A stretch of DNA of 64,000 nucleotides from Salmonella enterica subsp. enterica serovar Typhimurium str. LT2 (lineage in GTDB: Bacteria; Pseudomonadota; Gammaproteobacteria; Enterobacterales; Enterobacteriaceae). Made by a program: the position numbers and the translations under genes. The stretch spans positions 4,464,001 to 4,528,000 of the forward strand of contig NC_003197.2 of assembly GCF_000006945.2 (NCBI RefSeq), written 5' to 3'. The notes below the pieces were generated by a model that had not been told where the DNA came from, made no database searches, and was given only the letters and a program-made list of their open reading frames with translations. This document shows, piece by piece, positions 18,490 to 33,400 of this stretch (its first letter is position 1; every line of letters starts with the position of its first letter).

Positions 18490-21400
18490 ATGGGAAATAA
18501 AAGCATACAAAAGTTTTTTGCCGATCAAAATTCTGTAATTGATTTATCTTCTTTGGGTAATGCCAAAGGCGCAAAAGTTTCTCTTTCCGGGCCAGACATG
18601 AACATTACCACGCCGCGTGGTTCAGTGATCATTGTCAATGGCGCTCTTTATTCAAGTATCAAAGGCAATAACCTCGCTGTTAAATTTAAAGATAAGACTA
18701 TTACCGGCGCTAAAATTCTGGGCAGCGTAGATTTAAAAGATATTCAACTGGAGAGAATTGACAGCTCATTGGTTGATTCTGCTCAGGTAGAAAAGAAAGG
18801 TAATGGCAAACGACGAAATAAGAAGGAAGAAGAGGAATTAAAAAAGCAGCTTGACGATGCTGAAAACGCAAAGAAAGAAGCTGATAAGGCGAAGGAAGAA
18901 GCAGAGAAAGCTAAGGAGGCTGCAGAAAAAGCGCTCAATGAAGCGTTTGAAGTACAGAACTCGTCAAAGCAAATTGAAGAAATGCTGCAGAACTTTTTGG
19001 CTGACAATGTAGCAAAAGACAATCTGGCTCAGCAAAGCGATGCTTCCCAGCAAAATACACAGGCTAAAGCAACGCAGGCTTCTAAACAGAACGATGCTGA
19101 AAAAGTTCTTCCTCAACCTATTAATAAAAATACCAGTACTGGCAAAAGTAATAGCAGTAAAAATGAGGAAAATAAGCTCGATGCCGAGTCTGTTAAAGAG
19201 CCGCTTAAAGTCACATTAGCGCTTGCGGCCGAGAGTAACAGCGGTAGCAAAGATGATAGTATAACTAATTTTACCAAACCTCAGTTTGTAGGTAGCACTG
19301 CTCCCAATGCCACGGTTATTATTAAAATTAATGGTATTGCTGTCGGTCAGGCTGTAGCGGATAGTTTGGGTAACTTCACCTTTACAGCGCCTGAAACATT
19401 GACTGATGGAACATATAATCTGGAGGCAGAGGCCAAGACTGCTGATGGGAGCGGTAGCGCCAAACTTGTCATTACTATCGATTCCGTTACCGATAAACCA
19501 ACATTTGAACTTTCGCCTGAAAGTAGTGTGTCCGGTCATAAGGGCTTAACGCCGACCTTGACGCCTTCAATTGTTGGTACGGCGGAAGAGAATGCTAAGG
19601 TTGACATTTATGTAGATAATAAACTGGTTGCCAGCGTTGATGTCGATAAAGATGGAAACTGGAGTTATGAATTTAAGGATAATGAATTATCTGAGGGCGA
19701 AAATAGTATAAAAGTCGTTGCTGTAGATAAAGCAGGTAATAAAAACGAAACGACGGATAGTATCATAACCGACACCATTGCTCCAGAAAAGCCGACGATT
19801 GAGCTGGATGATAGTAGTGATTCCGGCATTAAAAATGACAACATTACAAATAGCACCCTGCCAACATTTATTGGTGTGGCGGAACCCGGTTCTACAGTCT
19901 CTATTTATCTTGGACTTAAACATCTTGGTGAGGTCATTGTTGCTAAAGATGGGACATGGAGCTATACGCTTACTACGCCGCTCAAGGATGGCGAATACAA
20001 TATAACAGCAACAGCTACTGATATTGCCGGGCATACCTCAGCGACGGCAAATCTGCCTTTTACTATTGATACACGTATCAGCTATTTCAGCGCTGAGATT
20101 GAAACGACGAATGATAGCGGTATTGTCGGAGATAACGTTACTAACAATACTCGCCCAACCTTTACAGGTAAAACTGAGCCAAATGCTATTATCAGTGTCA
20201 TAAATAGTGAGACTGGCGAAGAGGTTATTTTTAAAGCGAATGACAAGGGCGAATGGACGTTCAATTTCACTTCCGACTCAGTGGAAGGGATTAACAATCT
20301 TACGTTCACTGTTGAAGATGTCGCTGGCAACAAAAAGGATTTTTCCTTTAGTTACGTTATTGATACTATTGCCCCTGTACCTCCGACGGTTTCTTTGGAG
20401 GATTATGTTGTTTTGCCGAATGGTATAATTTTATCAGGGAATGATTTACCGGCTTTAGTCGGTACGGCAGAGCCAAAGTCTACCATCTTATTGATGCGAG
20501 ATGGTAAATTATATGACAGCATTGAGGTTGACTCAAACGGGACCTGGAATTATCAGTTTAGTAATAAATTTCTTCAGGGCGCCTATGATATTGAAATCAT
20601 TTCTCAGGATGCCGCCGGCAATAAATCCTCTACTGTTAAATATTCTTTTACTATTCAAACTGAAGTTGTACCTCCAAAAGCGGAACTCGATGCCAGTGAT
20701 GATTCCGGTGCAAAAGGCGACTGGATTACCAATAAACATAATGCTCTGACATTACTGGGAACAGCGGATAGGTTTGCTACCGTAAATATCCTTATTGACG
20801 GTAAAACGATAGGCGTGACGACTGCGGATGCAGACGGTAACTGGAATTTTGATATTTCCAGAAATCTGTCTGACAATGTTTATAAGATTACGGTTGAATC
20901 CATCGATCCTTTAGGAAGAACGTCATCTGTAGATTATCAGCTTACCATTGATAGCTTTACGCCGATCCCTACTGTTATGTTGCATGATAGCGCTGACTCT
21001 GGCGTTAAAGGCGATATGATTACTAAAATTAATACACCGTTGTTTACCGGGATGGCTGAAGCTAATGCTAAGGTTTCCATCTATGTTGACGGTGTGTTAA
21101 GTGGTGAGGCTATTGCTGGCGATGATGGTGTATGGAATTTTCAATTTACCACAGCGTTATCCGATGGCTCGCATGACGTAACGGTAAAGGTAGAAGATAT
21201 TGCCGGTAATACTGCCTCCTCATCAGCGTATAATTTCCAAATCGTAACGCAAACGCAAAAACCAACAATAGAGTTGGTCAACGATACGGGGGTTGATAAT
21301 ACAGACCATATTATTAATGAAAAGAATCCTGCACTGACAGGAACCGCTGCACCCTATTCAACGGTTAAACTCTATATTGATGGTGCACTGATCGCTGAGG

Positions 21401-24400
21401 TCAGAACAAATAAAGATGGCAGATGGGAGTATACCCTGAAAGCCGATCAAGGTTTGGTTGATGGCGATCATAGAATAACCGCTTCAGTTGAAGATATCGC
21501 TGGCAACATTGCTCATTCGGATCCTTTCTTAATTAGCGTCGATACTGCTATTTCAATACCGATAGTTTCATTGAGCCCGGATTCAGATTCGGGAATTTCA
21601 GATGATAATTTAACGAATATCGTTAAACCTACCTTGCACCTAAAAGATATTGATCCGGACATTATCAGTGTTCAGGTATGGGATGCCATGTCTGATACGC
21701 AGATCGGTGTTGCCACGCAACAACCTGATGGTTCATGGGCCTATACCTTTACTTCAGATTTAACGGAAGGCTTGCATCAGGTTTATGTCAAGGTTGAGGA
21801 CATTGCGGGTAATAAAGCGAACAGCGCGATATTCGATTTTACTATCGATACCACAGTATCAACGCCGGTGATTTCCCTGCTTTCTAAGGATGATACGGGG
21901 GTTACAGGCGATAACCTGACCAATATCAATAAGCCAGGTTTTGCTATTTCCGGTGTTGATGCCGATGCGCATCGGGTCGTCGTACAGGTGATGCACAATG
22001 GCGTGAGCGAAGAGATCGAACTTTCCCACCTCAATGGTAGTTGGTTATTTATACCAGGGAATACGTGGGCGGATGGCAGCTACACGTTAACGGTGAAAGT
22101 AGAAGATAAGGCAGGAAATACCAACTACTCAGCGCCGCTGACGGTCGTTATCGATACCCAAATCGCCATTGATGGGGTGGAACTGGTCAACGATAGCGGC
22201 GTGAAAGGCGATAATATGACCAACGACGACCGTCCCCACTTTCGTGTGACGGTACCTACGGATGTCAATGAAGTCCGTCTGAGCATTGACGGTGGTAATT
22301 CGTGGGTTCAGGCAACTCCGGGCGTGGCAGGAAGCTGGGAGTATATCTGGCCGACAGACCTGGCAGATGGTCAATACACGCTAACGGTGGAAGCGACTGA
22401 TAAAGCAGGCAATACAGTGACGAAGACCATCGATTTCGCGGTGGATACCACGCTGTCAGTGCCGGTCATCGTACTGGATAGCGCGGACGACACCGGCATC
22501 CAGGGCGATAACATGACGAATAGCACCCAGCCGACATTTGCCCTGCAGCATATTGATGATGATGCCGTTCGCGTTACGGTCAGCGTGGAGCATGGCGGCG
22601 TCACCACCACATTTGACGCCACGAAAGGCACAGGCGGATGGACCTTTACGCCGCCGACATCATGGGCGGATGGTGATTATACCCTGAGTGTGTCAGTCGA
22701 AGATAAAGCGGGGAACACCAGCCATTCTGCATCGCTGACGGTGACGGTGGACACGCAAATCGCCATTAATAACATTGAACTGGTCAATGACAGCGGTATT
22801 CCCGACGATAATCTGACTAATAATGTGCGTCCGCACTTCCAGGTGACGGTACCGACGGATGTCAACGTGGTGCGCCTGAGCATTGACGGCGGCAAGACGT
22901 GGTTCAACGCTACCCAGAGCGCGACGCCAGGCGTCTGGGATTATATCTGGCCGGATGATGTGGCCGACGGAGGCTATACCCTGACGGTAGAAGCGACCGA
23001 TGAGGCGGGAAATAAGGCAACACAGACGCTCGATTTCACCATCGATACCACTCTGTCTGTGCCGACCCTCTCGCTGGACAGCGCAGATGACAGCGGCATC
23101 GCGGGCGATAATATCACCAATGTTAAAACGCCGGGCTTTACCCTCAACAATATTGATACCGATGTCAGCCGGGTGATAGTGGAGGTAATGCACAATGGCA
23201 TTAAACAGGAGGTGCCACTGGTTCAGACCGGCGGACAGTGGCGCTTTGCGCCGACCAGCGACTGGGCGGACGGCGACTATATCCTGACGGTGAAGGTAGA
23301 AGATAGGGCCGGAAATGTGAAGCAGTCCGCGCCGTTGACGGTGACAGTAGACACGCATATCGCCATTGACCGTATTGAACTGGTTAACGACAGCGGTATC
23401 CCCGGCGATAATCTGACCAATGAAGCGCGCCCGCACTTTCAGGTGACAGTACCGGCGGATGTTAACGGTGTAAGACTGAGTATTGATGGCGGCAAAACGT
23501 GGTTTGACGCCACGCAGAGCGCGACGTCGGGCGTCTGGGATTACACCTGGCTGACGAATGTGGCTAACGGCCCTCACACCCTGATGGTGGAAGCGTCCGA
23601 CAAGGCGGGAAACAAAACGACGCAGAAACTGGACTTCACCATCGATACCATTCTGTCAGAACCGACGATTACCCTGGACAGCGCGGATGATAGCGCCGCT
23701 GGCGATAACATCACCAACGTTAAGATGCCAGGCTTTACCCTCGGTAATATCGACGCCGACGTGACCAAAGTGGTGGTGACGGTGGCGCATGATGGTAAGA
23801 ACCAACAGATAGAGTTGATTAAGAACGGCGGTGTGTGGCGCTTTACGCCGGGCGCAGCCTGGACCGATGGCGACTATACGTTGACGGTAAAGGTAGAAGA
23901 TAAGGCGGGTAATACAAATTATTCTGCGCCGCTGACGGTGACTATCGATACGCAAACGTCTATTGATCGCATTGAGCTTCTTAATGACACGGGTATTGTC
24001 GGGGATAACCTGACCAATGAAGCACGTCCACAGTTTCATATTACGGTACCGACGGACGTGAACTCTGTGCAACTGAGTCTTGATGGCGGCATCAACTGGG
24101 TTAACGCAACGCTGACGTCTGACGGCGTTTGGGAGTATATATGGCCGACAGATCTGGTCGAAAATACGTATACCCTGACAGTGAAAGCAACCGATGTTGC
24201 AGGCAACACGGCGACGGAAACGCTCAATTTTATCATTGATACCACATTGTCGACACCGACCATCACGCTGGATAGCGCAGATGATAGCGGCACCGCCAAC
24301 GATAATAAGACTAACGTTAAAACGCCGGGTTTTATTATCGGCGGTATTGATTCTGACGTGACTCAGGTCGTCGTGCAGGTGATGCGCGATGGTCACAGCG

Positions 24401-27400
24401 AGGAGGTGGAGCTGACGCAGACTAACGGGCAGTGGCGTTTTGTACCCGGCAGCGCGTGGACTGATGGCGACTATACGCTGACGGTAACGGTGAAAGATGA
24501 GGCGGGTAATATTCGCCACTCAGCGCCGTTGACGGTCACCATCGATACGCAAATCACCATTGACCATATTGAACTGGTCAATGACAGCGGTATTCCCGAC
24601 GATAATCTGACTAATAATGTGCGTCCGCACTTCCAGGTGACGGTACCGACGGATGTCAACGTGGTGCGCCTGAGCATTGACGGCGGTAAGACGTGGTTCA
24701 ACGCTACCCAGAGCGCGACGCCGGGCGTCTGGGATTATACCTGGCTGGCTGATGTGGGAGAGGGTAAGCATACCCTGACAGTGGAGGCGACCGACAAGGC
24801 GGGAAACAAAACGACGCAGCAACTGGACTTCATCATCGATACCCTACTGTCAGAACCGACTATCGTGCTGGACAGCACGGACGACAGCGGAACAAAAGGC
24901 GATCACCTGACCAACGTAAATAAGCCGACGTTTTTACTGGGCAATATTGACGCAGACGCGCGGTATGTCACGGTTGAGGTACAGCATGGCGGCACGAAAG
25001 AGGTGCTGACGGCCACCAAAGACGCGACCGGCAACTGGAGCGTGACACCGACCGGCACATGGGCAGATGGCGACTATACGCTGACAGTGAGGGTGGAAGA
25101 TGAGGCGGGGAACGAAAAACACTCAGCGTCGCTGACGGTCACTGTTGATACCCAAATCACCATTGATGTTATTGAACTGGTTAATGATAACGGTATTCCC
25201 GGCGACAATATGACTAACGACGCCCATCCGCAGTTCCGCGTGACGGTACCGGGGGACGTTAACGAAGTCAGTCTGAGCATTGACGGTGGCGTGACCTGGG
25301 TTAAGGCGACACAGAGCGCGACGCCGGGCGTCTGGAATTATACCTGGCCGGGCACCGTGCCGGATGGCGACTATACGCTGAATGTGAAAGCGACTGACAA
25401 TGCGGGTAATACGGTGACGGAGACACTCCACTTCACTATTGATACTACGTTGTCGACGCCGGTGATCGTACTGGATAGCGCGGACGACAGTGGTGTCCAT
25501 GGCGATAACATGACCAATCACACCCAGCCGACATTTGCCCTGCAGCATATTGATGATGATGCCGTTCGCGTTACGGTCAGCGTAGAGCATGGCGGCGTCA
25601 CCACCACATTTGACGCCACGAAAGACGCAGGCGGATGGACCTTTACGCCGACAGGGGCGTGGGCGGATGGTGATTATACCCTGAGTGTGTCAGTCGAAGA
25701 TAAAGCGGGGAACACCAGCCATTCTGCATCGCTGACGGTGACGGTGGACACGCAAATCGCCATTAATAACATTGAACTGGTCAATGACAGCGGTATTCCC
25801 GACGATAATCTGACTAATAACGTGCGTCCGCACTTCCAGGTGACGGTACCGACTGATGTCAACGTGGTGCGCCTGAGCATTGACGGCGGCAAGACGTGGT
25901 TCAACGCGACCCAGAGCGCGACGCCGGGTGTCTGGGATTATACCTGGCTGGCTGATGTGGGAGAGGGGAAGCATACCCTGACAGTGGAGGCGACCGACAA
26001 GGCGGGAAACAAAACGACGCAGCAACTGGACTTCATCATCGATACCCTACTGTCAGAACCGACTATCGTGCTGGACAACACGGACGACAGCGGAACAAAA
26101 GGCGATAACCTGACCAACGTAAATAAGCCGACGTTTTTACTGGGCAATATTGACGCAGACGCGCGGTATGTCACGGTTGAGGTGCAACATGGCGGCACGA
26201 AAGAAGTGCTGACGGCCACCAAAGGCGCGACCGGCATCTGGAGCGTGACACCGACCGGCACATGGGCAGATGGCGACTATACGCTGACGGTGAGGGTGGA
26301 GGATGATGCGGGGAACGTAAAATACTCAGCGCCGCTGACGGTCACGGTTGACACCCAAATCACCATCGATGTTATTGAACTGGTTAATGATAACGGTATT
26401 CCCGGCGACAACCTGACCAATGACGTTCGTCCACACTTCCGCGTCACGGTGCCAGGGGATGTCAACGAGGTACGTCTGAGTATCGACGGCGGTAATACGT
26501 GGGTTCGTGCAACACAGGGCACGGCAGGGATCTGGGATTACACCTGGCCGAAAGATGTGACCGACGGGCTACATACCCTGACGGTAGAAGCGACCGATAA
26601 GGCGGGAAATAAGACGACGCAGACGCTCGATTTTACCATTGATACCCGGCTGTCAACGCCTACCATCGCTATGGATAGCAGGGACGATACAGGTGCCATT
26701 GGCGATCATATTACGAGCGTCAAAAGACCGGGCTTTACTATTGGCAATATTGACGCCGATGCGCACTCGGTCATTTTGCGGATCACACAGGGCGGCAATA
26801 GCCAGGAAGTGACACTAACCCAGGTTGGAGGACAGTGGCGCTTTACGCCAGATGCTGACTGGGCGGACGGTAGCTATACGCTGACGGTAGAGGTAACGGA
26901 TAACGCAGGAAACGTTCGTCAGTCCACGCCGCTGGTGGTGACGGTGGACACGCAAACCAGCATTACTGATATTACATTGGTCAATGATCATGGCGTGCCT
27001 GATGACAATCTAACTAATAGCACCCGTCCGCAGTTTGAGATCACGGTGCCGGCGGATGTGAATTCTGTGCAACTGAGCATTGATGGGGGCGCAAACTGGG
27101 TGAGCGCGACGCAGGGTATCGAAGGCGTCTGGGGCTATACCTGGCCAACGGATATGGGCGATGGAAAACACACCCTAACCGTCATGGTCACCGACAGAGC
27201 GGGCAATACGGCGACGCAAACGCTTGAATTTTTCATCGACACCCGGTTGTCGACGCCGACCATTGCGCTGGATAGCACGGATGATACCGGTACGCCTGGC
27301 GATGATATGACCAATCGCACCCGACCGACCTTTATTCTGCAGAATATCGATTCGGATGTTATCAACGTTACAGTCAGCGTCACGCATAATGGAACGACAA

Positions 27401-30400
27401 CCTCGTTTACTGCGACACAGGGGGCTGGAGGATGGAGCTTTACACCGCCAGCGCCGTGGGGCGACGGTGATTATACGCTGACGGTGACAGTGGAGGATCG
27501 GGCGGGAAATACGCGTCCGTCTACGCCGCTGACGGTGACAGTGGATACGCAAATAGCCATTGATCGTATTGAATTAGTCAACGATAGCGGCGTCCCTGGC
27601 GATAATGTGACAAAACATGTGCGTCCGCAGTTCCAGATCTCGGTACCGGATGATGTGGAAAAGGTTCTTCTGAGTATTGACGGCGGCACGACCTGGGTTA
27701 CTGCAATCAAGAGTTCGACGGCTGGCATTTGGGATTACACCTGGCCGACGGATATGCCAGAGGGACAGCATACCCTGACCGTGGAAGTGACTGACGGTGC
27801 GGGTAATAAGATGACGGAGACGCTCAATTTCACTATCGATATCACGTTGTTAACGCCAACCATTGAGCTAGCGCCCGATCAGGATACCGGACAGAATAAG
27901 AACGATAATCTGACCAGCGTCACTCAGCCGGTATTTGTGTTGGGGAGTATCGATAAAGATGTTCGACACGTGGAATTGAGTATTGAGCATAACGGCACGT
28001 TTAAAACGGTGGTACTCACCGAATCAGCCGACGGCTGGCGCTATCGACCGGATTCTGCTTTGGCGGACGGTAGCTACACATTCACCGTGACGGTAACAGA
28101 TGTGGCAGGCAACCAGCAAACATCCGCGCCTTTAAAGGTGACGATAGACGGTACGTTGACTACGCCGGTGATTGAACTGGCAGCTGGCGAAGATAGCGGT
28201 ACTGTTGGCGATCGCCTCACCAATCACGATCGGCCTGTGTTCGACATACATCAGGTTGATTCTGACGTTACGCGCGTGATGGTCAAAGTAACTTACAACG
28301 GTAAAACGCACGAGGAAGCGGCGGTATTCACCAATGGTCAATGGCGCTTTACGCCTTCTGCGAGCTGGGCTGATGGCTCATATCAGTTAGCCGTTGTGGT
28401 GGAAGATCTGGCGGGGAATGTAAAAGAGTCTGCGCCGTTTGAGGTGCGTATTGATACCACGACAACCATTAACAATATCGTATTGCTTAATGATACCGGC
28501 GTGCAGAATGATCAATTAACGAATGTTGCCAAACCGTCATTCAGAATTGACGTTCCCGGTGATGTCGTCCAGGTACGTGTAACCCTGGATGGTGGCGCTA
28601 ACTGGAATGTGATACGCAAAAATGCCGACGGACAGTGGATTTTTGACAGCCCGAATACTCTGGTTGACGGCACATATACCCTTCGCGTAGAGGCCACGGA
28701 TGAGGCAGGTAATATTGCGAATAAAGATTTAGTATTTAATATCGATACTAATATACAGGTTCCTACTATTGCTTTAGACGCAGGACAAGATACCGGAGCG
28801 AATACCGCCGATAATATTACTAATATTTCACGACCCACCTTTACGATTGGTAATGTTGACCCCGATGTTATCAAAGTCGTGGTGACGATTGATGGTCATG
28901 ATTATAACGCGACTAAGGTTGGGGCTGGTTGGCAATTTACACCAGGCAATGCCATTCCGGATGGTTCTTATAATATTACCGTTACGGTTGAAGATAAGGC
29001 CGGAAATACCGCGACATCGAAACCATTACCTGTTGTGATAGATACGACGGCTGAAATTGAAAGCGTCACGTTGGTTACAGATAGCGGTGATAGCGATGTA
29101 GATAACATTACCAAAGTCGACAAGCCGCAGTTTAGTATTGTTACCGCTGATGATATTACCCATGTGCGCGTTAAAATCGATAACGCCGCTAATTGGATTG
29201 AACTCACAAAAGGAGGGGATGGCCGCTGGATATTTAATGTCGGTTCGGCATTACCTGATGGGCAACACACTCTCTTGGTTGATGTGACTGATATCGCCGG
29301 CAACGTTGCGCAAGAAACGCTGCAGTTTACGATTGATACGACTCTGCGAGAGCCGACAATTGTACTCGATCCCACCCATGATACTGGTGATGATACTAAT
29401 GATAATCTTACCAGGATTAACAAACCGGTGTTTATTATCGGTAATGTCGATAATGATGTATCACACATTGTGGTTCATATTGATGGTCGGGATTACACCA
29501 TTGAAAACACAGGGGGGAATTTAACCTTTACGCCGGATCAACCGCTGTCTGACGGTCAGCATACGATCTCTGTTACCGTAACGGATATTGCTGGTAATAC
29601 CAAAACATCGGCCGAACTGCGGATTGAAATCGACACGCAGGTTCAGATTGACAGTGTTACGTTAACAACAGATAGCGGCGTCAACGATCACGATAATGTC
29701 ACCAATGCTACCCGTCCCTCTTTTGAAATTGCAACGCCTGATGATGTGACATCGGTGCTGGTTTCTTTCGATGGCGTAAACTGGACGCCCATCAGTAAAA
29801 ATGCGGCCGGGCAGTGGGAATTTACTGCAGGTAGCGCATTGCCTGATGGTCATTATACTCTCCATGTCCAGGCGACGGATCGGGCAGGGAATACGGCAAA
29901 TTCCACGCTGGGCTTCACCGTGGATACGCAGATTGACGGCCTGAGCGTCGTGATGCTGGACGACGCCGGAAAGGATTCTACGGATGGTATTACGAATATT
30001 ACCTCTCCACGTTTTGAAATTTCAGCCAGAGAACCGCTGCAGAGCGTGACGGTAATTTTAAACGGGAAATCCAGCACACTGACTCAGGGGGCAGGTAATA
30101 AATGGCTGTTTACCCCTGATACACCGTTAGTGGATGGAACTTACAAAATAGAAATAGTGGCTGAAGATATCGCAGGTAATAAAATTAGCAAAGAGGTATC
30201 ATTCACAATAGACACTATTGTTTCTGATCCCAGTATTGATTTGCTGGATGCGGATGATACTGGCGAAAGCGCTGTTGATAATATTACGAGTGTCACTACA
30301 CCACGTTTCGTTATTGGCAATGTACCCGCCGATATTGATACTGTTGTAATCAGAATTAACGGCGTTTCTTATCCGGTTACGGCAAATGGCAATAACCTCT

Positions 30401-33400
30401 GGGAATTTCAGGTTCCCGTTGCGTTAAACGATGGCGTATATGAAGCCGTTGTTGTCTTCAGAGATATTGCCGGAAATACTTCTGAAACTAAGCTGCCCTT
30501 TACCATTGATACCACGACAAGCGTCAGTGTCAGAATGGAGCCAGCGTCTGATACCGGAAATTCCAATAGCGATAACCTTACGAATAAGCAAAATCCCAAA
30601 TTCGAAGGTACTGCAGAGCCCAATGCGAAACTGGTGATTACCATTGTTGACGATAAGTCAGGTCGGGAGGTTTTAAAACAAACGATTACGGTTGGCGCTG
30701 ATGGCAACTGGAGTGTGACGCCGAATATACTGCCGGATGGCATGTATACCATCAACGTCGTCGCAACAGATGTCGCGGGAAATACTGCGCAAACGCAGGA
30801 AAGATTCACTATCGATACGGTTACGATCGATCCCACCATTCGCCTTTCGGATCCATCTATTGATGATCAGCATGAAGCAACCAGCCTGCGTCCTGAGTTC
30901 AAAGGGTTTGCCGAAGCGTTCTCGACGATTATGATTCAGTGGGATGGGAAAGTGGTCGGCTCGGCAAACGCCAATGCGAATGGCGAATGGAGTTGGACGC
31001 CGCCATCAGTATTAGCGCCAGGCTCCTATGTTGTGAGCATTGTTGCCAAAGATAAAGCGGGTAATGAATCGTCGCAGGTCGACTTTCCTGTCGTAATACC
31101 TGTTATTGATGTCACGCCTCCAACCATAAAGCTCAGCGAGGAGAGCGATAGTGGCGCCTTAGGAGACTTTACCACGAATAATAAAACGCCGACCCTGATT
31201 GGGAGCACGTTACCTAATACGATTGTGAGTATTTATGTGGATGGCGTGAAGGTCGGCGAGGCGACAGCGGATACAGCGGGTCGATATACTTTCCAGTTAT
31301 CGGAAATGAAAGATGGCCATTATGTCGTCCAGGTGGGTATCGTCAACCCTCGCGATAATAGCGAACTGCGTTCTACCGCCGTTGATGTCACTATCGATAC
31401 CGAGGTTGCTGAACTGGTATGGAATATATCTGGAATGCATGAGGGCGGATATATCAATACGGTGACGCCGGAGATTGGCGGCACCAGTGAGCCAAACAGC
31501 AAAATCACTATCTTTGTGAATGGCGTTGAAAAAGCGATTGCTTATACGACAGGCGCAGGACACTGGGGCGTAGTATTACCCGCTTTGGGTAATGACGGTA
31601 ATTATGAATTAACGTTTAAAGTTGAAGACGTTGCCGGTAATATCAGAGAGTTTGGTCCGCAGAATGTAATACTGGATACAGTAATTTCGCCGTTAACCGT
31701 GGTATTACGCGAAGCTGATGACAGTGGCAAAGTTGGCGACTGGATCACCAATAAATCTCATGTCACCATCGATGGTACTGCCGAAGCCGGAAGTACTTTA
31801 ACCATCAGGAATCCGCAGGGAGTGGTTATTGCTACCCTGGTGGTAGGCAATGATGGTCGATGGAGCGCAGAATTAGATCTGCGTGAAGGTAGTAATGCCT
31901 TTGTCGTGGTATCGGAAGATAAAGCGGGCAACAGTCAACAAAAAGAGATTCTGATAGAACATGATACGCAGATTGAAATCAGCGATATTTCATTAAGTCG
32001 GGATACTAATAGCGGTGATAAATATGATCTGATTACCAATAATAAGTCTCCGGTACTGGTTGCCATGACCGATCCCGGCGCGACGGTACAGGTTTATATT
32101 AATGGTGTGTTACAAGGCACAGTAGAGGCGAGTTCGTCAGGTAATATTAGCTATACCATGCCGGCAAATAGCGCCGACGGCGAGTATCAGGTGCAATTTG
32201 TTGCTACGGATACTGCTGGTAACCGGGTTGAGTCTGCGATTACAACCGTGACAATCGATTCTCAAATTGCTGTCTTTGATATTGATGAAGATTCATTACC
32301 GGCCCTCTCTAATAACCGAGCGTTGTCAGTCTCAGGTGTCGGGGAGGCTGGTTCTCAGGTCAGCATCTTTGTCGATGGTAAATTAGTCAACGTTGTTATG
32401 GTTGAGGCTGATGGCACATGGCGCGCGCCGATACTGCTGCAAGATGATGGTACGTTTAATATTCATTTCAGCATTACTGACGTTGCTGGCAACACTGAAG
32501 TGAGCAAGGATTATAGCGTGGATGTCGATTCATCAACCGACTTCCCAACGCTCAACCTTGAAGATGCAAGCAACTCTGGTTCACTTGACGATCTGATTAC
32601 TAATCACAACAAGCCTGTATTAGTTGGCACCGCAGAAGCGGGAGCCACAATCCATATTTATGTGGATGAAAAGATCGTGGCAAATGTTCTTGTGCTTGAA
32701 GATGGAACCTGGTCCTATCAGTTTGATAATGCGTTAAAAGATGGTGAATATTCTATCCGTGTGGTTGCCGAAGACCCGGCAGGTAATACGGCAGAATCGC
32801 CTCGCTTACTCGTCACGATAGATACCAGTACGTTTATCGATAATCCTGCTATGGTGGCAGGTTCTGATAATGGTATTTTCAGTAATGATAGTATAACGAG
32901 TCAGACCCGGCCTACGTTTAGTATTTTTGGAGAAATGAACCAGAGTGTTCAGATTTTCATTGATGGAGTGCTAGTCGATACGATCACGGTGACCGACAGA
33001 AATCAAGTTTATCGACCTGAGTCACCGTTGGGCGATGGTTCCCATAGCATTTATTATGTTATCACCGATAAAGCAGGCAACACGGCTACCTCGAAAACGC
33101 TAAACTTTACTATCGATACCTTTAATACGACGCCTGTCGCCATTGATTCTATCGGTGGACAAACGTTAGCAGAGATGACCGGTAGTGATGGCAAAATATA
33201 TATAACGGACACGACGCGTAACTTATTGTTTAGTGGCAGTGCCGAGCCCAATAGCAAAATAGAAATCATCATTAATGGCTTAAATGTGGGGGAAGTTTGG
33301 GTTAATGAAAAAGGCCACTGGCAGATGCCGGTGAACCCGCTTTATTTCACAGAAGGCCAACTGGATATCACTGTTAAATCTACGGACCGTGCTGGTAACG

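Noticed and set aside
22693..23577. Long open frame (294 codons) on the minus strand inside siiE, with similar ones at 23656-24519 and 25123-25590
   Set aside because: They are shadows of the repetitive coding strand: Arg/His-rich translations, no ribosome-binding sites and the same phase relation to each BIg repeat.
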